Positions 6,530-11,017 of a stretch of 11,017 bases of DNA are shown one piece after another. The notes under the pieces were generated by a model. It ran no database searches. It worked only from the letters and a program-made list of their open reading frames with translations, and was not told the DNA's origin. Made by a program: the position numbers and the translations under genes. The stretch is from Desulfovibrio sp. (GTDB lineage: Bacteria > Desulfobacterota > Desulfovibrionia > Desulfovibrionales > Desulfovibrionaceae): the NCBI GenBank assembly GCA_028708195.1, contig JAQVZK010000042.1, positions 1-11,017 of the forward strand. Direction: 5' to 3'. Position 1 is the stretch's first letter. The number at the start of each line of letters is the position of its first letter.

Positions 6530-8962
6530 ATGTCTAAAATTTCATCGTTACCTGGTTCGAGACTACACGCCACACTGGACCCGGCCCGCATCCCCTGGGA
6601 TGACAGCCGTGGCATTCCTGCGCCGCGCAATGGACGCCGGAACCCTTTTCAGCCGCGCGCCATGCAGGCGCTGGATCTTGCCCTGCAAATCAGAGCCCGT
6701 GGCTACCATGTGTATCTTTCTGGCGAAACGGACCTGGGGCGCACACATACCTTGCTCAATTACCTGCGACCACAGGCGCGCAAGGCCCCAACACCGCCTG
6801 ATATTGTTTATGTTCATAATTTTTCAGACCCTGACCGGCCGCTTCTTTTTGCATTGCCCGCAGGACAGGGCAAAAAGTTCAAGCAAAACTTTAAAGATGT
6901 CCTTGACAGCATTGTAAAAGAGCTGCCCCGCCGCTTTGAAGCCAGCGCCTATATGAAGCGCCGCGCCAAGCTGGTGGACAAGTTTCAGAGCGCGCGCATG
7001 GGGCTTTTGCGCAAAATGAACTCCGTAGCCGTAGACAAGGGCTTCAACCTTGATATGGATGAAAACGGCGGTCTTACACTTTACCCCCTTGTTGAGGGAA
7101 AACGCCTGAATGAAGAAGAGTTCGACAATCTTGACAGCACAATCCGTCTGAAACTCAAAAGCCGTGGCGACAACCTTGTGCAGTCCATGGCCGGTTTCAT
7201 GCGTCAGTTGAACAAGGCCGAAGAAAGCTTTCAGGATGATGAGCGGGGGCTTGAGCGCGAAGCAATGGGGCAGGTGCTGGACGCCCTGCTCTCTCCCGTT
7301 GAACAAAGAACGCTCAAAGCCTGTGCCACTGACGGTCTGGCGAGATATTTTGAAGCCCTTCGCGAAGATATGCTCAAGAATACCGAGGCATTTCTCCAAA
7401 GAGACGGTATCCCCCCTTCACAGGGCGAGGTGCACGGCGGCCCAAGCGCAGACAGTGTGCTCTACCGTTACGCAGTCAACCTGATGGTCGACAACAGCAA
7501 GCAGGAAGGTGCCCCCATTGTGGTGGACGACCACCCCACTGCGGTAAATTTGCTGGGCTGCATTGAGCGTGAATCAGAAATGGGCGCTCTTGTGACCGAC
7601 TTTACGCTTATACGCGCGGGGAGCCTGCACAAAGCCAATGGCGGCTTTCTTGTGTTGCATGTTGAAGACCTTTTGCAGCACCCTACCGCCTGGGAAGGGC
7701 TGTTACGCGCGCTGCGCTCCAATCTGGCGCGTATTGAAGATGCGGGCGAAGCGCCGGATACGGCCATTCGCACCAAGGGCCTGAATCCCGATCCTCTACC
7801 TCTGGACCTGAAAGTTGTTCTGATTGGCGGCGAAGAACTGTACGAAGGGCTGCTCGTCAATGACGACCGCTTCTCCAAGCTTTTTCGCATCAAAGCCCAT
7901 ATGGCAGATGAGACAGACCGCAATTCAACAAATATTCGCCACTATATCAATCAGATTGCGCATATTATTCAAGGTTGCGAGCTCCCCCCCTTTGACAGGA
8001 CGGCGCTGGCCTGGCTTGTGGACCTTGGGTCGCATTTGTGTGAAGACCAGCGTCGGCTTTCGCTCAAGTTCCCCTTGCTGCGGGAAGTGATGATCGAGGC
8101 CACGGCTCTGGCCAATATGCGCGGTGAAGAAAGCATCGGTGCTCCCATTCTTGAAGAGGCCTACACCGCGCGAACCTACCGGGCCAATCTTGTGGAAGAA
8201 ATATTCATGGAAGAATATGACCGCGAGATGATCAAGGTTCGCACTTCTGGTTCGGCCATTGGTCAGGTCAACGGACTTTCTGTCACCTGGCACGGCGATT
8301 TTGAATTTGGCCTGCCCCACTGTATTTCTTGTACGGTTGGTGTGGGGCATGAGGGCATCATTGACCTTGAACGCGAGGCAGAATTGGGTGGTCCCATCCA
8401 CACCAAGGCCATGATGATTCTCAAAAGCTATTTGACCGACCTTTTTGCCCGCAAAAAGCCGCTTGTTCTTTCCGGGTCGTTGTACTTTGAACAGAGTTAC
8501 GCCGGAATTGAGGGTGATTCGGCTTCAGGTGCCGAGCTTGTGACTTTGCTTTCGGCGCTGGCCGAGGTGCCCGTTCGCCTTGACCTTGCTTTTACGGGGG
8601 CGGTCAGCCATGCTGGACAAATCATGGCTGTGGGCGGTGTTACCCGCAAAATTGAAGGCTTTTACAAAGTCTGCGCACGACATGGGCTTACCGGTACGCA
8701 GGGGGTAATCATACCTCACGATAACGTGGACCACCTCATGCTCTCCCCAGAAGTGCTCAAGGCGGTAGAAAACAAGCAATTCAGCATCTATGCGGTGCGC
8801 CGCATTGAAGAAGCTCTGCTTCTGCTTACTGGCCTCACCGCAGGACGCCGGTTGAAAAAGGGCGGTTTTACGCGGGGCAGCCTGTACGACCTTGTGGACA
8901 GAAGGCTGGAGCAGCTTGGCGATTACGCGCAAAATGCCTTTAGGCGCAGCAAGCGCAGTTGA
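6530..8962 (+). CDS. Lon-like (LonB/LonC, AAA_32-type) protease
   Basis: An 810-residue cytoplasmic protein. The C-terminal part (about 565-770) is a Lon protease domain with the Ser-Lys dyad: S664 in EGDSASGAE and K707 in GGVTRKIEGF. The 43-residue spacing equals that of E. coli Lon. The N-terminal half is the divergent AAA+ module of the YcbZ/LonC group, split by a long helical insertion (about 115-300). Its Walker A-like segment GETDLGRT (65-72) has Arg where Lys is usual, and a Walker B-like stretch FLVLHVEDLL is at 373-382. The usual Lon N-terminal substrate-binding domain is absent. It is unclear whether ATP is used; some LonC proteins are ATP-independent. Substrates are unknown. It ends the gmhA operon, 15 nt after hemC, with a weak Shine-Dalgarno. 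No terminator is evident in the 91 nt before tetR. Confidence 0.9.
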   Translation: MSKISSLPGSRLHATLDPARIPWDDSRGIPAPRNGRRNPFQPRAMQALDLALQIRARGYHVYLSGETDLGRTHTLLNYLRPQARKAPTPPDIVYVHNFSDPDRPLLFALPAGQGKKFKQNFKDVLDSIVKELPRRFEASAYMKRRAKLVDKFQSARMGLLRKMNSVAVDKGFNLDMDENGGLTLYPLVEGKRLNEEEFDNLDSTIRLKLKSRGDNLVQSMAGFMRQLNKAEESFQDDERGLEREAMGQVLDALLSPVEQRTLKACATDGLARYFEALREDMLKNTEAFLQRDGIPPSQGEVHGGPSADSVLYRYAVNLMVDNSKQEGAPIVVDDHPTAVNLLGCIERESEMGALVTDFTLIRAGSLHKANGGFLVLHVEDLLQHPTAWEGLLRALRSNLARIEDAGEAPDTAIRTKGLNPDPLPLDLKVVLIGGEELYEGLLVNDDRFSKLFRIKAHMADETDRNSTNIRHYINQIAHIIQGCELPPFDRTALAWLVDLGSHLCEDQRRLSLKFPLLREVMIEATALANMRGEESIGAPILEEAYTARTYRANLVEEIFMEEYDREMIKVRTSGSAIGQVNGLSVTWHGDFEFGLPHCISCTVGVGHEGIIDLEREAELGGPIHTKAMMILKSYLTDLFARKKPLVLSGSLYFEQSYAGIEGDSASGAELVTLLSALAEVPVRLDLAFTGAVSHAGQIMAVGGVTRKIEGFYKVCARHGLTGTQGVIIPHDNVDHLMLSPEVLKAVENKQFSIYAVRRIEEALLLLTGLTAGRRLKKGGFTRGSLYDLVDRRLEQLGDYAQNAFRRSKRS

Positions 8963-9001
8963 ATATTGGAGTTCGGGCCTGCCCCTGAGATCCACGCAGT
9001 G

Positions 9002-9030
9002 TTGACTTTGCCGACAATTGCAAATATCAT
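9002..9030 (+). promoter_or_regulatory. Sigma70-type promoter for the TetR gene
   Basis: TTGACT (9002-9007, 5 of 6) and TATCAT (9025-9030, 5 of 6) have a 17-nt spacer, among the best promoter matches in the window. The predicted start is near 9037, just before the 19-bp palindrome at 9043-9061. It lets tetR be expressed independently of the upstream operon. Confidence 0.65.
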
Positions 9031-9042
9031 CACTGAATAAAC

Positions 9043-9061
9043 GTAATTATTGAATGATTAC
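9043..9061. promoter_or_regulatory. Candidate TetR autoregulatory operator (19-bp palindrome)
   Basis: GTAATTATTGAATGATTAC is an inverted repeat with 8 of 9 half-site pairs matching around a central base. It starts about 6 nt past the predicted transcription start of tetR and spans the ATG at 9054. The size and placement are typical for a TetR-family operator that blocks its own gene. Recognition by this regulator is inferred. Confidence 0.55.
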
Positions 9062-9662
9062 CCAACCTGTGCCCGCGAAAACTATGATGAACAAAAGCAA
9101 AAAAGAATCATTGCTCCAGGCGGCAAAGGAACTGTTTGGCGAATGTGGCTATGTGGAAACCACGTTTAAAAAGATTTCTGACAAGGCTGGAGTTGCTCTT
9201 GGCTTACTGACCCACCATTACGGCAACAAAGAAAAACTCTTTTTGGCCTGTGGGCTGGATGTACTTGAGCATTTTCTAAAAAGGCTGCGCCAGGCAACAT
9301 CTGAGGCTGATTCTGGCTTTGATGGGGTCATGCGCTTTTGCAAAGCCTATCTTGATTTTTCTATCGACAGGGATTCAAACTGGCTGGTTCTTGTGCGATG
9401 TTCACCCTACAGCGACATGAAAACCAAAACAGACCGCGACATCATGGACTCCATGTTTTCGCAGGTGCATCAAGAACTTGAAAGAGTTATCGCGCGTGGT
9501 ATTGAAGACGGCAGCCTTGTGACGGTGGACAGCAAGTCCACAGCCCAGGTTATCATTTCCTTGATGGTAGGTGCCAACCGTACCCGCGTGCTCACACCCT
9601 ATGCCATGCCGAGTCTGTACAAGGATGTGCTTGATTTTGTTGCCAGGTCAATAAAGGCTTAG
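9054..9662 (+). CDS. TetR/AcrR-family transcriptional regulator
   Basis: A 202-residue protein with an N-terminal TetR-type helix-turn-helix. The order is KKESLLQAAKELFGECGY (16-33), then FKKISDKAGVALGLLTHHYGNKEKLF (38-63), which contains the recognition helix and the conserved YGNKEKLF end. The rest is a variable all-helical ligand and dimer domain (about 70-202) with no recognisable ligand motif. The start is uncertain: ATG 9054 lacks a Shine-Dalgarno and lies within the palindrome, and ATG 9084 or 9087 (MMNKSKK or MNKSKK) would still keep the whole DNA-binding domain. It has its own promoter and a candidate self-operator. A weaker similar site overlaps the promoter of the symporter operon downstream, so control of that transporter is plausible. 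The inducer is unknown. Confidence 0.9.
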   Translation: MITQPVPAKTMMNKSKKESLLQAAKELFGECGYVETTFKKISDKAGVALGLLTHHYGNKEKLFLACGLDVLEHFLKRLRQATSEADSGFDGVMRFCKAYLDFSIDRDSNWLVLVRCSPYSDMKTKTDRDIMDSMFSQVHQELERVIARGIEDGSLVTVDSKSTAQVIISLMVGANRTRVLTPYAMPSLYKDVLDFVARSIKA

Positions 9663-9695
9663 AAATTTTACCCATACTTACGCTGCTGGTCTTTA

Positions 9696-9724
9696 TTGAC
9701 AGTGCAGTGAAGAAAATGTAAATT
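9696..9724 (+). promoter_or_regulatory. Sigma70-type promoter for the symporter leader/operon
   Basis: A perfect TTGACA (9696-9701) is followed after 17 nt by TAAATT (9719-9724, 4 of 6). Counting from the -10 box, transcription should begin at about 9731, which is the A of an ATG that opens a 19-codon leader ORF. It lies 34 nt past the tetR stop. Confidence 0.6.
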
Positions 9725-9740
9725 TTTCACATGAAATTAC
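9718..9740. promoter_or_regulatory. Imperfect inverted repeat over symporter -10/start, possible second TetR site
   Basis: The 23-bp segment from 9718 to 9740 has GTAA at one end and TTAC at the other, with 7 of 11 half-site pairs matching. Its outer bases and first half resemble the palindrome at 9043-9061 (7 of 10 bases in one half). It covers the -10 box and predicted start. The region is AT-rich, so chance is a real alternative. Confidence 0.25.
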
Positions 9741-9790
9741 TAAGAGCCGTCCGCGACAATCGATATTATTTTACCGGAGTCATATACTGA
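9731..9790 (+). CDS. Possible leader peptide with Tyr-Tyr-Phe codons
   Basis: A 19-codon ORF, MKLLRAVRDNRYYFTGVIY, ends with TGA at 9788-9790. It has no Shine-Dalgarno, but its ATG coincides with the predicted transcription start, so it could be translated as a leaderless message. Codons 12-14 are TAT TAT TTT (Tyr, Tyr, Phe) and codon 19 is TAC (Tyr). The ORF spans the 5' arm of one stem (9749-9756) and ends in the loop region of the next hairpin (9774-9797), upstream of the terminator at 9836. This is the layout of a leader peptide in transcription attenuation. A random ORF of this size is not rare, so confidence is low. Confidence 0.3.
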   Translation: MKLLRAVRDNRYYFTGVIY

Positions 9791-9835
9791 CCCCCGGATC
9801 GCGGACTTATGGCCATTTTGCTGACAAGGCAACAT

Positions 9836-9868
9836 AGCCGCCGACCAAAGGGGTCGGCGGCTTTTTTT
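9836..9868 (+). terminator. Strong intrinsic terminator upstream of the symporter operon
   Basis: AGCCGCCGACC (9836-9846) and GGTCGGCGGCT (9852-9862) form a perfect 11-bp, GC-rich stem with a 5-nt loop, followed by seven T (9862-9868). It is a textbook rho-independent terminator. It lies 174 nt past the tetR stop and only 32 nt before the next start codon, downstream of a promoter at 9696-9724. It could end tetR transcripts, act as an attenuator for the symporter genes, or both. Confidence 0.9.
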
Positions 9869-9900
9869 GGGGTGTGCGCTTTTTATCCGCCGGAGGGCTC

Positions 9901-10020
9901 ATGGACCTGATTTCAACGCTACAGTTGATGGATACCGCAGTGCTCGTTGCAATGGGATTATTGGTCGGTTCCTTTTTTCTGGCGCTTGTTACCCTGGTGC
10001 GCCAGACTCAAAGGGGTTAG
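9901..10020 (+). CDS. Small single-pass membrane peptide, symporter accessory protein
   Basis: A 39-residue ORF: MDLISTLQLMDTAVLVAMGL followed by LVGSFFLALVTLVRQTQRG. It has one hydrophobic segment (about 13-33) and a basic tail with R34 and R38, predicting a cytoplasmic C-terminus. The Shine-Dalgarno GGAGG (9892-9896) is very strong and ideally spaced. The stop is followed after 2 nt by the symporter ATG, whose own ribosome site lies in the end of this ORF, so the two are co-translated. Short membrane peptides encoded directly before sodium:solute symporters are a known pattern, annotated as symporter small accessory proteins. They probably join or stabilise the transporter. The exact role here is inferred from context. 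Confidence 0.8.
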   Translation: MDLISTLQLMDTAVLVAMGLLVGSFFLALVTLVRQTQRG

Positions 10021-10022
10021 GC

Positions 10023-11017
10023 ATGCTGGGCGACGTTCTCATCTGGCTTGGATACATCGCGGTTTTCATCTGGCTGGCGCGCAAGGGGCAAGGGCATGAT
10101 GCCATGACCACAGGGCGTGTGGGTTTTGTCATTCAGGCTTTAGCCTATGTGGCGACCTATATTTCTGCGGTGGCGCTGGTGGGCTTCGGCGGACTTTCAT
10201 ATTTGTATGGCATGCAGATGTTGCTTGTGGCTGCCGGCAATGTGTGGTTTGGAACATGGTTCGTCTACCGCTACTTGGCCTGGCCCACTCGTGTCTGTCA
10301 GCGCAACCTGCAGGCCAGAACACCAACGCAGCTTATTGCCAAAGGCCATAAAAGCCCTTTGCTGGGCAAAGCCCTTGCGCTGATTTTCGCTATTTTTCTT
10401 GGTGTCTATGCTTCTGCTGTTATTAAGGGTGCGGCACTCATGCTGGCGCAAATTCTGCCCATCCCCGTTTGGGCTCTCATTTGGATTGCAGCCATTCTTG
10501 TGGGTGTTGTGGTGTTTATTGGCGGGTTGCGGGGTGTTCTTTACACAGAGGCCATGCAGGGCGTGGTTATGCTCATTGGCATTGGCCTGCTCATATGGGC
10601 AGTGTTTGACAAGGTCGGTGGCCCACTGGAGGGGATAGCCCAACTGGCGCAGCTTCAGCCGACATCGCTGGCCAACGAAGGCTTTCTTGCCCTCTCAATG
10701 GGTGAACAAGGCTGGTTTATTATTTCGCTTGTCATGGTCACTTCTGTGGCGGTGTGGTCGCAACCCCAGATGATGCAGCGCCATTTCGCCCTCAGCTCCA
10801 CCCGACAGATCAACCGTATCACCCCACTGGCCATGATGGTGCTCACAGTACTTGTGGGGGGGACGTACTTTGTGGCAGCTCTTTCACGGCTCTTTTTGCC
10901 TGACATTGCGTCTGCTGACGATGTTGTGCCGCAGATGGTAAAAATGCTTCTGCCCAATATTGGTCTTCAGGCATTTGTGCTGGCCATTGTTTCTGCTTCG
11001 CTGTCAACGGCCACGGC
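10023..11017 (+). CDS. Sodium:solute symporter (SSS family), 3' end outside window
   Basis: The frame is open from ATG 10023 to the window end, covering 331 residues of a family that usually has about 480-550. At least nine hydrophobic segments can be seen, roughly at 5-20, 33-54, 64-82, 117-142, 149-168, 177-196, 230-247, 267-289 and 310-330. SSS-type features include GGLRGVLYTEAMQGVVMLIG (167-186), the VWSQPQMMQRHFALSS block (244-259) and AIVSASLSTAT (321-331), which fits the sodium-site segment of TM8. It is an inner-membrane sodium-coupled importer. The substrate cannot be read from the sequence; SSS members carry amino acids, organic acids, sugars or vitamins. AAAGGGG just upstream is its ribosome site, overlapping the small accessory ORF. 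It is probably controlled by the leader terminator and perhaps by the adjacent TetR. Confidence 0.92.
   Translation, partial: MLGDVLIWLGYIAVFIWLARKGQGHDAMTTGRVGFVIQALAYVATYISAVALVGFGGLSYLYGMQMLLVAAGNVWFGTWFVYRYLAWPTRVCQRNLQARTPTQLIAKGHKSPLLGKALALIFAIFLGVYASAVIKGAALMLAQILPIPVWALIWIAAILVGVVVFIGGLRGVLYTEAMQGVVMLIGIGLLIWAVFDKVGGPLEGIAQLAQLQPTSLANEGFLALSMGEQGWFIISLVMVTSVAVWSQPQMMQRHFALSSTRQINRITPLAMMVLTVLVGGTYFVAALSRLFLPDIASADDVVPQMVKMLLPNIGLQAFVLAIVSASLSTAT

Larger units (their letters stand above)
9731..9868 (+). ncRNA. Structured 5' leader RNA or small RNA ending at an intrinsic terminator
   Basis: About 138 nt would be transcribed from the promoter at 9696-9724 to the terminator at 9836-9868. 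Visible pairing: GTCCGCGA (9749-9756) with TCGCGGAC (9799-9806), 8 bp; an inner hairpin CCGGAGTCA (9774-9782) with TGACCCCCGG (9788-9797), having one mismatch and one bulge; and a possible hairpin 9811-9821 with 9829-9839, which shares three bases with the terminator stem. I do not recognise a known riboswitch class. Its place directly upstream of a transporter operon suggests an attenuator; an independent small RNA is the alternative. Confidence 0.45.

Noticed and set aside
6824..7399. 191-codon minus-strand frame inside the Lon-like gene
   Set aside because: Antisense to a conserved coding region, no motif or Shine-Dalgarno.
8963..9001. Possible terminator after the Lon-like gene (GGGC/GCCC near 8976-8985)
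   Set aside because: The stem is only 4 bp with a 2-nt loop and no T-tract follows.
9011..9024. TTGC...GCAA inverted repeat in the spacer of the tetR promoter as an operator
   Set aside because: Short, and much less symmetrical than the 19-bp palindrome at 9043-9061; probably chance.
9749..9806. tRNA-like or known riboswitch in the symporter leader
   Set aside because: No cloverleaf, T-loop or CCA-type acceptor, and no consensus I recall for glycine, fluoride, cyclic-di-GMP, guanidine or cobalamin switches. It is kept as an unassigned leader RNA.

Overview
The window looks like chromosomal sequence from a Desulfovibrio-type sulfate reducer (Desulfovibrionaceae). This is an inference from moderately GC-rich DNA, the style of the GatB, HemC, FmdB and Lon-like proteins, and the gene arrangement. 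No rRNA or tRNA gene is present to fix the taxonomy. Nearly all of the DNA is coding, and no insertion sequence, phage gene or CRISPR array was seen.

Layout. (1) Positions 1-401 hold the 3' end of a 6-phosphogluconolactonase gene (pgl, +). It converges on a minus-strand operon, with a symmetrical terminator at 425-462 between them. (2) Positions 506-4583 carry a tightly packed minus-strand operon transcribed nadK -> a 581-residue DUF89/ARMT1-like protein -> gatB. nadK and the DUF89 gene overlap by 4 nt, and the DUF89 gene and gatB are 23 nt apart. (3) A 121-nt divergent promoter region (4584-4704) separates this from a plus-strand operon: gmhA, an FmdB-type zinc-ribbon gene, hemC and a Lon-like protease gene, with gaps of only 2, 11 and 15 nt. 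(4) A TetR-family regulator (9054-9662) follows, with its own good sigma70-type promoter and a 19-bp palindrome across its start codon. (5) A leader region of about 240 nt has a TTGACA promoter, a possible 19-codon leader peptide, RNA secondary structure and a strong intrinsic terminator. (6) It precedes a 39-residue membrane peptide and a sodium:solute symporter gene that runs off the window at 11017.

How it fits together. Most genes are housekeeping: NADPH supply (Pgl, NAD kinase), Gln-tRNA/Asn-tRNA amidation (GatB), heptose synthesis for LPS (GmhA), tetrapyrroles (HemC) and proteolysis (Lon-like). Two parts are less ordinary. The DUF89-like protein keeps the family framework but appears to have lost most metal-ligand positions. 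The symporter locus has the layout of an attenuated operon: promoter, short leader ORF with Tyr-Tyr-Phe codons, candidate competing stems, terminator, accessory peptide, transporter. It sits just downstream of a TetR gene with a clear candidate operator. The attenuator reading is a hypothesis from the sequence, not an established system.
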